Shown here piece by piece: positions 38,951 to 48,381 of a DNA stretch of 64,000 nt. The notes under the pieces are model-generated. The model saw only the letters and a list, made by a program, of their open reading frames with translations. It ran no database searches and was not told the origin of the DNA. This stretch comes from Chlamydiota bacterium (GTDB lineage Bacteria; Chlamydiota; Chlamydiia; Chlamydiales; Rhabdochlamydiaceae): the NCBI GenBank assembly GCA_021772335.1, contig JAJFMD010000002.1:124001-188000 (forward strand). Direction: 5' to 3'. Each line of letters starts with the position of its first letter. Positions within the stretch are counted from its first letter, which is position 1. A program made the translations under genes and the position numbers.

Positions 38951-39645
38951 CTCTTCTGCCTATCATATTTAGTGATTAATTCTTGTAAAAGATTTAGCCG
39001 ACGCCTTACTCCAGTAAAGTGGACGATAAAATCTCCCTGTTGATAAAGAGAGTCTTCTCCCAATAGTTTTTTTTGGGAAGAGGGCCGGTAATCAGTGACA
39101 TAACTATTTAGTGCGCGTTGTGGCAATATTTTGATTTGCCCTGCAATTTCTGGAAATTCAAGGAGTTCAATAATGGCTTGATTCTCCCAAAGCACATGTT
39201 GAGCTAGATCCTCTCTTAGATAGACTCTCTCTAAAAAAGAGCGACTCCATTCTGAGTTTTTTAATAAAAAAACTCCTGTATTAATTGGGAAACGGTAATC
39301 TTTTGAAGCAATGAGGTAATAATCTTCATCGATCAGAGATTCTATAGACTGATCAAAATTCATAAAAAGAGCATCCGCATCGATCCAAAACAGCCATTGA
39401 TAGGAAGATTGCTCAAGTATCTCCCTCATCAACAAGATCTTACTCCACGGAACAGGGCGGGAAGGATCTATATGCTTAGAGCAATCGATAAAATCATAGC
39501 CATGGCTCAAACAATACTGTTTTTTATTTTCAATACTTTGAACTGTTGCTTTTCGATAGCGCTCCCCTACTGCCATGCTGATAACAGCGATATCGCTAGC
39601 AACAGTATAAATCCAAAAAAATAGGAAGAGAGGAAATAAACGCAT
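38947..39645 (-). CDS. exported GT34-like glycosyltransferase
   Basis: 232 residues from ATG at 39645, which has AGAAG six bases upstream and opens directly into a signal peptide (FPLFLFFWIYTVAS/DIAV); an in-frame TTG at 39663 is less likely. It contains the same blocks as the neighbour: Q-Y-C-L-S-H-G-Y-D-F-I, W-S-K, the D-A-D motif in LFWIDADALFMN, NTGVFLLKNSEWS, and GDFIVHFTG. It lacks the C-terminal methyltransferase-like half. Probably a duplicate of the GT domain of the next gene; the ATGA overlap implies coupled translation. Confidence 0.75.
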   Translation of the reverse strand: MRLFPLFLFFWIYTVASDIAVISMAVGERYRKATVQSIENKKQYCLSHGYDFIDCSKHIDPSRPVPWSKILLMREILEQSSYQWLFWIDADALFMNFDQSIESLIDEDYYLIASKDYRFPINTGVFLLKNSEWSRSFLERVYLREDLAQHVLWENQAIIELLEFPEIAGQIKILPQRALNSYVTDYRPSSQKKLLGEDSLYQQGDFIVHFTGVRRRLNLLQELITKYDRQKR

Positions 39646-39705
39646 GAAATCTTCTATATTCAAAAAATAGAAGATTAATCTCTAAAAAGGAAAATGAGAA
39701 GAAAT

Positions 39706-40239
39706 TTAATTTGTTAAGGAGTGCAAATATTTGTAGATTGGTTTCGGAATACTCTTGTCTTCATAACAGCTCATGCTTTTGATTGATTCAGACGTTGGAG
39801 GAAGATGAATCATGATGATATGCTCAGTATTCAACTCCACAAAAATCTCACCGACAGGAACCCATCCAAGTTTTTCATAAAAGGCAACTGCATGAAACTG
39901 CGCATGCATATAAGGAAGATAGGCGGGAAATCTTCTATGTGCAACACGTTGCATCTCTTCAATGAGCGCCTGCCCGACGCCCTTGCCACGCGCCTCTTCA
40001 GTGGTCGCTATACGCTCAAACTTCATCAAGCTCCCTAGCATTCGCATGCGTCCTGTTCCCACATCATTCCCGTTAATTTTTGCGAGAAAATGTGTCGAAT
40101 GAAACTCATGGGCATCCCTTTCCATATGTTCTGGAAGATCTTGCTCATCAATAAAGACAACTTTCCGAATCTTCAGACATTTTTGGTAATCTTCTTCTGT
40201 TGTAACAGTGATTACTTGAACGGGAGAGGAATCAGGCAT
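39706..40239 (-). CDS. ElaA/YjcF-like GNAT acetyltransferase
   Basis: 177 residues with the ElaA/YjcF pattern: R-K-V-V-F-I-D-E-Q near the start, a GTGRMR strand, a complete CoA loop (ARGKGVGQALIEEM), HAQFHAVAFYEKLGW and GEIFVELNTEHIIM. It has a short ~30-residue extension at the C-terminus. Likely acetylates a small molecule or protein amine; substrate unknown. It lies just downstream of, and in the same direction as, the mutM remnant, with only 25 bp between them. The ribosome binding site is weak. Confidence 0.85.
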   Translation of the reverse strand: MPDSSPVQVITVTTEEDYQKCLKIRKVVFIDEQDLPEHMERDAHEFHSTHFLAKINGNDVGTGRMRMLGSLMKFERIATTEEARGKGVGQALIEEMQRVAHRRFPAYLPYMHAQFHAVAFYEKLGWVPVGEIFVELNTEHIIMIHLPPTSESIKSMSCYEDKSIPKPIYKYLHSLTN

Positions 40240-40264
40240 AAGAAACTAACACTTAATTTACCTC

Positions 40265-40378
40265 TTAATAGCTGAGAAAATTCTTTTTGGCAAGTGTTGG
40301 TTGGCATGATGGACAAAGATGAGTGCCGCGCTGAGCAACACGAATCTCCACTATCATCTTCCGACAACATGAGTTTTC
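40265..40378 (-). pseudogene. mutM: remnant of mutM (Fpg) C-terminal zinc-finger
   Basis: A 37-codon open stretch on the minus strand, too short for a gene, reads ...VEIRVAQRGTHLCPSCQP... and ends in a stop at 40265-40267. This matches the C-terminal zinc finger of formamidopyrimidine-DNA glycosylase, including the R-G-T-H-x-C-P-x-C-Q core and the 16-residue spacing between inner cysteines. The first cysteine of the finger appears to be replaced by Asn, and an in-frame stop lies immediately upstream (40379-40381). Beyond it no Fpg-like sequence is seen. I read this as the tail of a deleted repair gene. Confidence 0.7.
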
Positions 40379-40414
40379 TCAACACATAATTTAGATATTG
40401 AGTTAAAGTAATTA

Positions 40415-40443
40415 TTGACGGATCAGTTTTTGTTAATTATATA
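40415..40443 (+). promoter_or_regulatory. predicted sigma-70-type promoter of the LRR gene
   Basis: TTGACG (40415-40420) and TATATA (40438-40443) are separated by 17 bases, about 25 bases before the LRR gene start, whose ribosome binding site is AAAGG. It is the closest match to the consensus -35 box in the window. Confidence 0.55.
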
Positions 40444-40467
40444 TTAATTAAACAGTAAAGGTTTTAA

Positions 40468-41505
40468 ATGTCAGTCGGTGGTCCAGATGCAAAACCATTC
40501 AAAGATTTTAATTTAGATGGAAAAAAGATTGGAGAAGCAGGCCTAAATTATGATGTCATCCCTGGTATCTATAATCAACTTCCTCCAAAAGCTATTTATG
40601 AATTCCTTATCGCATTTGCGACTAACGACAAAACCCAGTTAACAGCATCAGCATGCATTAGGAATATCTATAAAGAAAAAACATCTCTAACAGCTGATGA
40701 ACTAGCCTTTTATCTTAAAACTCAAAGCATCGATCTAAAAGATCCTAATTTCTCGGCATCTATAGAAAGCAAAAAACTAGCAAAAGTTACATCGCTCGAC
40801 CACACACACACCAAATACACAGATACTGAGCTAAAAAACATCATCGCTCTTTGTCCTAACCTGACCTCTCTTGATCTCTCGAGCACCGAATACACAGATG
40901 CTGAGCTAAAAAGCATCATCGCTCTTTGTCCTAACCTAACCTCTCTTAGTCTCGATGGATGCCATGGAATAGAAGACGCTAGCTTCCTTCAAAGCCTACC
41001 TAACCTGATCTCTCTTAGTCTCGCAGGATGCACTCGGTTACAAAATTGTAGCTTCCTTCAAAAATTACCAAACCTGACCTCCCTTAGTCTCGTAGGGTGC
41101 CAGCAAATACCAGATTTTAGCTTCCTTCAAACTCTCGATAAGCTAACCTCTCTTAATCTCAGTTTGTGCACTCAAATACAAGATTTCAGCTTCCTTCAAA
41201 CCCTTGCTAATCTAACCTCTCTTAATCTCTCTCTGACTGAAATACAAGATTGTAGATTCTTTCAAAATCTACCTAAGCTAACCTCTCTTAATCTCGATGG
41301 GTGCAATGAAATAGAAGACGCTAGCTTCCTTCAAAGACTGACCAATCTAACCTCTCTTAATCTTTGTAAATGCACTAAAATACAAGATTTTAGTTTCCTT
41401 CAAACCCTTGATAAACTGAAGACTATTAACCTCAACAAATGTAGAAGCTTGTCTAATGATTTACTCGAACAATTAATTACTAATGGCGTAGAAATAGTTT
41501 TATAA
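40468..41505 (+). CDS. leucine-rich-repeat protein
   Basis: 345 residues. After a ~100-residue helical head it holds about ten tandem leucine-rich repeats (~104-338), mostly 23 residues with the consensus N-L-T-S-L-N-L-x-x-C-x-x-I-x-D-F-S-F-L-Q; the first two are 25-residue variants with Y-T-D-x-E-L. The cysteine after the L-x-L core resembles the Cys-containing repeats of eukaryotic F-box partners. No signal peptide or membrane helix; no F-box can be claimed. Likely a protein-protein interaction module, possibly delivered to a host, which is inference. It has its own promoter and is flanked by the mutM remnant. Confidence 0.85.
   Translation: MSVGGPDAKPFKDFNLDGKKIGEAGLNYDVIPGIYNQLPPKAIYEFLIAFATNDKTQLTASACIRNIYKEKTSLTADELAFYLKTQSIDLKDPNFSASIESKKLAKVTSLDHTHTKYTDTELKNIIALCPNLTSLDLSSTEYTDAELKSIIALCPNLTSLSLDGCHGIEDASFLQSLPNLISLSLAGCTRLQNCSFLQKLPNLTSLSLVGCQQIPDFSFLQTLDKLTSLNLSLCTQIQDFSFLQTLANLTSLNLSLTEIQDCRFFQNLPKLTSLNLDGCNEIEDASFLQRLTNLTSLNLCKCTKIQDFSFLQTLDKLKTINLNKCRSLSNDLLEQLITNGVEIVL
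40777..41481 (+). repeat. tandem DNA repeats encoding LRR units
   Basis: Roughly 69-75 bp units with strongly conserved DNA (recurring AACCTGACCTCTCTTAATCT and AGCTTCCTTCAAA-type stretches). Near-identity at third positions points to recent unit duplication. Confidence 0.65.
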
Positions 41506-41651
41506 CAAGCTAAAGCTTTAAATAAAATATACAATAAATTGAATACATACGATTTAGCCCAGAAAATTCGTGCTTTTTCGATGATTAGAGATACAAGCTA
41601 TTGGTTTTGAAACTACATTGCGGCTGTCTTTACTTCGGCTATTATCAACGA

Positions 41652-44600
41652 TTAAAAATTGATCTGAGTAGTTTTAAAGAGTTCCCATTGTTCTGCGCCC
41701 ATGTTTTTTAGTGAATCTATCTGCATCATATATTTTGAATAAAAAAATTCCAAACTGGGATTATCCATTTCATATGCAGTCATTTTTTCAATTCCAAACT
41801 TCAGTAGTTCCAAGCATAGTTCTATAATTTCGGGAGATTTTCCAGGGATCTGCTTGACAAAATTAAATATTGCATTGAGTTTATCTTTTTTAAGTAAATT
41901 TTCAGGTGCTTTTTTGAAATCGCTGAACAAATCTACCAGCAAAGTATGGAGTATATTTAAGTCAAGTTTGTCTAGCAATTCACCCAATTTGGTACTAATT
42001 GTTCCTTTTGTACGCGCATGAAAAGTTAAAAACTGTGTAGTTACATGCTTCATGATATCTGTTGTTATGTCTTCTAGACAATCAGGACAAGAGCGCAAGA
42101 AAAAATCAATCGTCGATTCAATGACATCAATTTGTTTATTCACAAGCAAGGCATTGGCTGCATTAAGATTACATATTTTATAATCACGAGTTTCTTTCCC
42201 CTTTGGTGTAATTAATCTGTCCGTTGAATTGAAAAGATAAATTCCAGTTTCAGCAAGAATAATTTCAGGATCGCCACACACATAGAGATATCTTATGCGC
42301 AACATATCAAGCTCAGGGCAACATCCGTTTTCGCCAAGCACTCCTAGAAATTTTGCAAAACCCTCTTCGTCATAGGGATCGCTCTCCATTCGGTCCATAT
42401 AGTGATCACATAATTGAATTTGAGATTCTCTTTGGTAAGATGCGAATTGTTCTTCATTTTTTTTCATATCATTTAGAAAATCCTCATACGCATTATGAAT
42501 GACAGTTTTCCCTTTTGATTTTTTCATTGCCTCATTTACAGTTTTTTTATAGAAATCCGCTCGGTTATTAAGAAAAGCTATCGCCTTTATTACTTCGCAA
42601 CGGTATCCCACTTGGTAGGAAAAAGGATTTGTAGAACAATCATATTTAACCAGTTCAGAAACTAAATGAACGCAGATATTTCTAACGTTTGGCATTTGAG
42701 ACCAAATCTTGAGATCAATGGTCATTAAAGCAATCACATAATTAAGATACACCCTTGGAGCTTCTGGATTGCTCATCAATGGATCACTAATAAGCGATCC
42801 ACTTTTTGGGTCAAGTACAGGAAACACGCGCATTTCTATCAAAGTAGCCAGTTCATTAAAAACACGCCATTGTTCCGGCGGTTTAACATTTAGATTAGCA
42901 ATCAGTTTATTGAGTTTCATAACCACAGCTTTAATATTTACAAGATAATCAAGATCATCAATGATATTTTTCATCGCTTGTATAAGATGTTTACCACACT
43001 CAAAAACCACTTTGGACTGTGTTAATGGCAATGCTACATAAAGAGCAATCACTCCATTTAAATCGGTTTGTTCTGGTTCGTTTTCTGGCTGCTCATCTTG
43101 ATTTGACGCAATCTGATGAATACATTCGACACAAATTTGTGATATCGTCTCCAAATAGTTCTTATCTCTATCTGAAAATTCAATTCCATTTATAAAAGAT
43201 AAAAGATAGTCCATCCCTACTTTTCTTTTCGCTAATTGATTCTGCGCAAACCAATTAAAAACTTTTAGTTCAAATAACTCGGATTTTTGTAATTCAATGA
43301 CTGAATGGGTTCTTCTGAAAAATCTAAGCATTGGCACTATTTTCTCATCGCTCACAAACCTCATATTATTCATAACAAGCGTAAGAAGATAAGGATAATA
43401 AACACTTAACCTTTCAAAAATTGGTAGCTTTTGATTATTCCCCGCTATTATTTCTTGAATCGTAATAGCACTCTGATCAAAAATTGAAGGCCTATTTAAG
43501 AAAAAATTCAAAAGCTGATTAAAAACATCTTCGGGTATTGCATGAGATGTTTGATCCATTTGCACCACACACTCAACCCACTTTTCAAACGCACTATCAG
43601 AACATAGCGTTTTAATAAAACAATCGTCTTTCCAATGTGTTTTAATTAGATCAAATAACTCTGGATTATTCGTTTTTGCTAAATAAGAGATGTAAAAAAA
43701 CAAAAACCCTTCTTTCCTGTTTTCATCTATGGAGTTATATATCGTTTTTATTACTTCAAGGTGCTCCCTTTCTCCCAACTCTAAAAGTCTTTCACAGATA
43801 TTTTTTAAATTGATATCAATAGCGGTTACATCTTCTAAATGATAATTTTGAGTATTCGATTTTCTAAGCAAAACCTCGCTTAAATCTGAAAAGAATTTTG
43901 CAGATTGAGATTGCATCAAATATGCGACAGTTGCTGTTAATTGTTCAGCGGTGCATAAATCGCCATTTATAACAGGATAAATTAACGTTTGAAAATGTTC
44001 TGCTGCTTGATTGATAATCTCTGAGGCAGGTTCTGATTCACTAGCTAAGCGTAAGAGTAAAATTTTTGCACACTCTTCACTAGGAACTTGTTGGCGCTTT
44101 ATTGCTGGCATCCATAACTTAAGCAAATCTTTTTCCCACCCTCTATATGAGCTGTTTTTTATTATTAAAGGGAAAAGTTCTGCAATTTTTTCTATTTCCT
44201 CATCATCTCCTTTTTCAAATCGCTGACTGAAAATTAAAATATCTGTAGAAGAAATTAAGGAGGGCCTAGTAGCGAGCAGATTTAAGCTAGCTCTTCTGCA
44301 CTCTTCATCTGATGCTGCTTCAACCAACTTTCGGCTGTATGCCTGACGCTCTTCTCCTCTACTAAGAGACTTGAAATCAGAGAGTTCAAAAACACCTAAT
44401 CGATATCCTCTATCGAAATAGTTCTCACAATCTTTTTCACATAGCGTATTTAACAGAGGACGTAGCCCTTTTTTCATTGGATCACTGAGTTTCACTGATA
44501 GTGAAATGTGATTAAAAAGCTCGATTTTTTCGGCCAATGTAAGCTGATCATTACAATTTACAAGACAAGAGACAGCCAAATGACTTAATGAATCATTAAA

Positions 44601-47600
44601 TTGACTCATTCTTAGAGAGAATAGCTTAAGCAATACCGGCGCCAATTTTAGCAGATTATCCAAAGAGAGATCCTCAGCATTAACAGAGGCTATATAAGGC
44701 AAAAATTCCTGCCGAAGAAGTTCTTTAACCGCCTGGTTTTTAATAATAACGGGAAAATAACTAGGAAAAAGCACCGTGCTATTTTCTATCAGCTTTTGCC
44801 TAAACTTTGGAAGCTCCTTAACCAATGCACTTTGTTCAATATTAAGCATTAACTGGCAAACGATTGAATAATCCTCAATTTGATCAAGGTTTGTCGCCAA
44901 TAACTCAAGAATTTTGCTCCCATATAATCTACAAAATTCGAGCATTCCGTTTTTTTCTTCCAAGCATTTATTAAGGAAGCTTAATATTTTGGGGATATTT
45001 TTTTCTTCAATGTATAAACGAAGCAATGTTTCATTTTCCAAATGGAGAATTTCTGTTTCATTTTTATAGCGACCAAATATTATGCAAATAAGATCTATTG
45101 CATCTTTATTTTGGTTGGCATCTTTATTTTGGCTAATGCAATGAAGGAAGGCTTTTTGCAAAGTATTCTCTTGCTCACAATTTAATTCTGAAACAATTTG
45201 ACTTGCTGCGCTTCTTTGAAGTTCTTTTTCAATCTCTGCTTCCAAACGTTTTAATAAGATAAGACTATGGCTAAAAGTCAGAATTTTTTCGAGATCATGA
45301 ACAGACAACGAACTTAACACTTCACAAAGGACAGAGAGATCTCCGGTGTGAAAATAATCATCGCTAAATACAGTATCTGAGATCATTCTTTTATTTAGAA
45401 AGGGCTTCCAATTTGAGTCGTGACTTAAAGCGATGTAAAAAGGGATCGCTGCATCCTTTTGCTTCATAAAATAGGCATTTAGAAATTTCTGTACTTGCTC
45501 TTTAGATACTGCTGGAGCAGCTGCTTTATGTTTACCTTTGCTCGGTCTCGAAGATGATCCTTGACTGAAATTTGCTTGTAAAAGCTCTCTTTCAAGCAAC
45601 TTCGCTAAAGGAGGCTCTAACGGCGGGTTAGTTTGAGATAAAGGTCTTAACACGATGTCTTTAATCCGCTCCTTGGGATTAACGATAAGATCAATTGCCA
45701 GTCGTTCATTTTCATAAAGGCTTCCATTTTCAATTTTCTTTAGTTCGCTATCGATTTTCATCAATTCGTTGTTGGCATAAGGGAAGGGACTGTTTTTATC
45801 GATACATTGAAAAACAAGGAAGTTAATGATCTTAGGAATAACAGCAGACAGTCCTTTTGTTACGACAAACCCTAAAATTGCTTGCGCACAATGAGAATTG
45901 GATAAATAGGAATCCAAGTTACGATGCAATACAATTTGCATTTGGCGTATATTGACATCGTTGATGAAAGTTTTTTGATATAATTCGTTTGCGCACTCGA
46001 GCCAGTCTGCAAATAGCGCACTATTCGCCTCTTCATTATTTAGCCTCTGCAAGAGGTAATACTTCCATTCTAAGCTAGGCAATTTTGACTCTTTGTCGAA
46101 ATCAGAAACAAGTTGCTTCATTTCATCGACAGACAAATAAGATATAATTTTCCTTATTCTTTCTTGATTCCATCTCAGCTTGCTCTCATTTGATAAAGAA
46201 ATAAAAGCATTGATCACTTTTCTGTGCTGCGCATTTTCAAGAAGAGGCATTAAATCGAGTATAGTGCGTTCAAATTCCTCAAACTCTACTAGAACAGGTC
46301 GGTTTTTTTCTTTGCCATCACTCTCTTTGATTAGGTTCAATTTTATTAACTGAACATAGTTTTCTAGCCAAACCTCAAAACCAATGAGCTTGTTTTGTGC
46401 GCTGCCAGCAAAAGGTTCTTTAGGCAAACACACTTCTAGAAGTTTCGATATAACGACTTGTTTAATATCGGTCCCTAGTTCAGCAGCATTGAGATTAAAT
46501 ACTAAGGCGTAAAAATCTCTCAGTTCTTTCGGATTTTTAGCAATTTCTAAGCAATCGATTGTAAAACACCGCTCTACGGGGAAAAACCATCCTCCCTCTT
46601 GCTGCACTGACAGTGGTTTTGAAAAGAATAGTGTTTGCTGCAACTTCTTATGATTTTTTATAGAATGATATAACCATCCTGCTTTGACTAGAGGGAATAC
46701 ATCACTAATTTCATTTTGTTCGAGTACATTTAAAGCTTCTAATGCGAGTGCATGATTTGAACATATCTCTTTGAGACATGGAATAAAAAATTTCAAGGAG
46801 CTTTGATACTCATTTAATTTTCCATTTAATTTTAACTGATCGATCAACAACAAGAAAAATCCCATTGCTCGATCGGGGAATTGATTGTAATGACTGATTA
46901 TTTGGGTATTAACAGTGCTAAAAAAAATAGGGCCAGGTGATGTAGCGTAAGCAAAAGCTTCGAATGATTTACGCTCTAAATCGGGATTTGATAGGAAGCC
47001 TTGTGTCATTTTTTGGATATTTCTCAATAGCACTCTTGGAGTAAGCGGCTTAGAATGACTTAGCCGCAAAATCCCCTGCTCTAAATCTTCGATTCCTTGC
47101 GCTAGTTTTTCTGCAGTTGTATCATCTTGAACTCCACCATAAGTTAATTTGGGCTCATCCCAATCAACTTCCAAGCCATCGATTATGAAATCTGTTTCAT
47201 ACTTTTCCGGCAAAAAAAACTTCAGTTCGACATCGCCAAGGCGAACCCACGAAAAACCCAAATCATCGTTGTGCACCTTATTATTGAAAAATGAGAGCAG
47301 AATGACCAACTTAAGATGCTCATCGGGAACATGACCAAAATCAACTTTCATCCTAGGGACAAAAAAATCAGCAACGTATCCGACGCATTTGCCAATATCG
47401 TCACGTTTTAGATAAAAGATAATATCGCGATCACCGTAGGGAATATCCCCATAAATATGTTGAGCCGCCCCACCAGAAATGACCGTACGCTCTATATCAA
47501 GCTTAGTTTTAAGATATCTTGAGAGAAGAATAAAGTCATATTGGTTAAAGTTTAAAAAGTGCAAATTTTGAACTGTTTTACCAGGAAGATACTTAGCAAG

Positions 47601-47765
47601 AATCGCGTGATTCGAAGGATGGATTTCTGTTACAAATGCCTTGATCTTTTTCCAGCGTTCTATAGCTGGCTCTGCTAATTTAAGATGATTTGCAGCAGCA
47701 AAAGCCTCAGGAGTATGAATACTTCCATTTGCTACTTTGGATGATGGATCTACTAATAATGACAT
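41652..47765 (-). CDS. giant protein with nucleotidyltransferase-like N-terminal domain
   Basis: 2037 residues, not assigned to a known family. Residues ~90-200 look like a polymerase-beta-type nucleotidyltransferase: V-I-S-G-G-A-A (97-101) with D112-R-D114 as the metal-binding pair and D142 (K-V-D-F-G) as a possible third acid. The remaining ~1800 residues are leucine-rich helices without transmembrane segments or signal peptide, suggesting a long helical solenoid. A polar, low-complexity break occurs near 740-760 (SSSRPSKGKHK). The gene stands alone between convergent and divergent neighbours. Its weak ribosome binding site and modest promoter (TATAAT at 47798-47803) give no clue to regulation. 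Effector, tRNA/RNA-modifying or toxin roles are all possible; none is supported beyond the motif. Confidence 0.75.
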   Translation of the reverse strand: MSLLVDPSSKVANGSIHTPEAFAAANHLKLAEPAIERWKKIKAFVTEIHPSNHAILAKYLPGKTVQNLHFLNFNQYDFILLSRYLKTKLDIERTVISGGAAQHIYGDIPYGDRDIIFYLKRDDIGKCVGYVADFFVPRMKVDFGHVPDEHLKLVILLSFFNNKVHNDDLGFSWVRLGDVELKFFLPEKYETDFIIDGLEVDWDEPKLTYGGVQDDTTAEKLAQGIEDLEQGILRLSHSKPLTPRVLLRNIQKMTQGFLSNPDLERKSFEAFAYATSPGPIFFSTVNTQIISHYNQFPDRAMGFFLLLIDQLKLNGKLNEYQSSLKFFIPCLKEICSNHALALEALNVLEQNEISDVFPLVKAGWLYHSIKNHKKLQQTLFFSKPLSVQQEGGWFFPVERCFTIDCLEIAKNPKELRDFYALVFNLNAAELGTDIKQVVISKLLEVCLPKEPFAGSAQNKLIGFEVWLENYVQLIKLNLIKESDGKEKNRPVLVEFEEFERTILDLMPLLENAQHRKVINAFISLSNESKLRWNQERIRKIISYLSVDEMKQLVSDFDKESKLPSLEWKYYLLQRLNNEEANSALFADWLECANELYQKTFINDVNIRQMQIVLHRNLDSYLSNSHCAQAILGFVVTKGLSAVIPKIINFLVFQCIDKNSPFPYANNELMKIDSELKKIENGSLYENERLAIDLIVNPKERIKDIVLRPLSQTNPPLEPPLAKLLERELLQANFSQGSSSRPSKGKHKAAAPAVSKEQVQKFLNAYFMKQKDAAIPFYIALSHDSNWKPFLNKRMISDTVFSDDYFHTGDLSVLCEVLSSLSVHDLEKILTFSHSLILLKRLEAEIEKELQRSAASQIVSELNCEQENTLQKAFLHCISQNKDANQNKDAIDLICIIFGRYKNETEILHLENETLLRLYIEEKNIPKILSFLNKCLEEKNGMLEFCRLYGSKILELLATNLDQIEDYSIVCQLMLNIEQSALVKELPKFRQKLIENSTVLFPSYFPVIIKNQAVKELLRQEFLPYIASVNAEDLSLDNLLKLAPVLLKLFSLRMSQFNDSLSHLAVSCLVNCNDQLTLAEKIELFNHISLSVKLSDPMKKGLRPLLNTLCEKDCENYFDRGYRLGVFELSDFKSLSRGEERQAYSRKLVEAASDEECRRASLNLLATRPSLISSTDILIFSQRFEKGDDEEIEKIAELFPLIIKNSSYRGWEKDLLKLWMPAIKRQQVPSEECAKILLLRLASESEPASEIINQAAEHFQTLIYPVINGDLCTAEQLTATVAYLMQSQSAKFFSDLSEVLLRKSNTQNYHLEDVTAIDINLKNICERLLELGEREHLEVIKTIYNSIDENRKEGFLFFYISYLAKTNNPELFDLIKTHWKDDCFIKTLCSDSAFEKWVECVVQMDQTSHAIPEDVFNQLLNFFLNRPSIFDQSAITIQEIIAGNNQKLPIFERLSVYYPYLLTLVMNNMRFVSDEKIVPMLRFFRRTHSVIELQKSELFELKVFNWFAQNQLAKRKVGMDYLLSFINGIEFSDRDKNYLETISQICVECIHQIASNQDEQPENEPEQTDLNGVIALYVALPLTQSKVVFECGKHLIQAMKNIIDDLDYLVNIKAVVMKLNKLIANLNVKPPEQWRVFNELATLIEMRVFPVLDPKSGSLISDPLMSNPEAPRVYLNYVIALMTIDLKIWSQMPNVRNICVHLVSELVKYDCSTNPFSYQVGYRCEVIKAIAFLNNRADFYKKTVNEAMKKSKGKTVIHNAYEDFLNDMKKNEEQFASYQRESQIQLCDHYMDRMESDPYDEEGFAKFLGVLGENGCCPELDMLRIRYLYVCGDPEIILAETGIYLFNSTDRLITPKGKETRDYKICNLNAANALLVNKQIDVIESTIDFFLRSCPDCLEDITTDIMKHVTTQFLTFHARTKGTISTKLGELLDKLDLNILHTLLVDLFSDFKKAPENLLKKDKLNAIFNFVKQIPGKSPEIIELCLELLKFGIEKMTAYEMDNPSLEFFYSKYMMQIDSLKNMGAEQWELFKTTQINF
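45100..45135 (-). repeat. 18-bp tandem duplication inside the giant gene
   Basis: Two adjacent copies of an 18-base unit (GCATCTTTATTTTGGTTG, with two differences) at 45100-45117 and 45118-45135 keep the frame and give the six-residue repeat QNKDAN-QNKDAI. Confidence 0.7.
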
Positions 47766-47816
47766 ATTGCAAAATTTTATTGATTAATTTTTCAAGTATT
47801 ATAATTAAACAAGAGA

Positions 47817-47832
47817 TTGTCCGAAAGGACAA
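47817..47832. promoter_or_regulatory. GNRA-loop hairpin between divergent genes
   Basis: Perfect six-base stem TTGTCC / GGACAA closed by GAAA. It lies just upstream of the -10-like TATAAT for the leftward giant gene and of the rightward promoter at 47850, so an operator or short leader structure is possible. No T run typical of a terminator follows within a few bases on the plus strand. Confidence 0.35.
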
Positions 47833-47849
47833 ATAATAATAAAAAAGAC

Positions 47850-47878
47850 TTGATGATATATTACTTTTAAACTATTTA
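47850..47878 (+). promoter_or_regulatory. predicted promoter of the small membrane protein gene
   Basis: TTGATG (47850-47855) and TATTTA (47873-47878), spaced by 17 bases, end 35 bases before the ATG at 47914. Confidence 0.4.
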
Positions 47879-47913
47879 TAAGAATATTAAGAAAGATGGT
47901 TTTAATATTTTAA

Positions 47914-48381
47914 ATGCTAGAATTAAATAAATTTGTACCAGCATTACTTCTTATTTGCTTTATTACATCATTATTAATGACAGGCATTATTTGGTTTATA
48001 CAAGTCGTTCATTATAGAGTGTTTAAGTATTCAGCAGAAGACAAGTCTCACCGCCTATTCACTAAAAACATTCGCCGCACTAAACATGTACTCTATCCAA
48101 TTATGACAACTGAGCTCATATCAACAGCAATACTTGTTTTTATGCCTCTTCCAGAACAAATTGCCTTTTTTATTTATATTAGCGCTCTTTTTCTACTTAT
48201 TATTTGGATTTCAACCTTGATGATTCAGTTTCCTTGCCTGCAAAAGATGAAAAAAGGTTATGACCACAAATTGATGCTCTTCCTTAGAAAAACAAATTGG
48301 ATACGCACTTGCTCTTGGACATTGCGTTCCTTAGCCCTGCTTATCGCCTTTATTTATTTGTTTTATCCAATACCTGCATAG
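47914..48381 (+). CDS. small four-helix membrane protein, unknown
   Basis: 155 residues with about four membrane helices (~8-30, ~60-80, ~83-105, ~130-150). The first helix ends WFIQVVHYRVF, a pattern I associate with a conserved family of bacterial inner-membrane proteins of unknown function (W-x-Q-x-V-H-Y-P-L-F type). The loop after it is basic. No catalytic residues are evident. The 3' end overlaps the convergent acetate kinase gene by 32 bp. Confidence 0.7.
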   Translation: MLELNKFVPALLLICFITSLLMTGIIWFIQVVHYRVFKYSAEDKSHRLFTKNIRRTKHVLYPIMTTELISTAILVFMPLPEQIAFFIYISALFLLIIWISTLMIQFPCLQKMKKGYDHKLMLFLRKTNWIRTCSWTLRSLALLIAFIYLFYPIPA

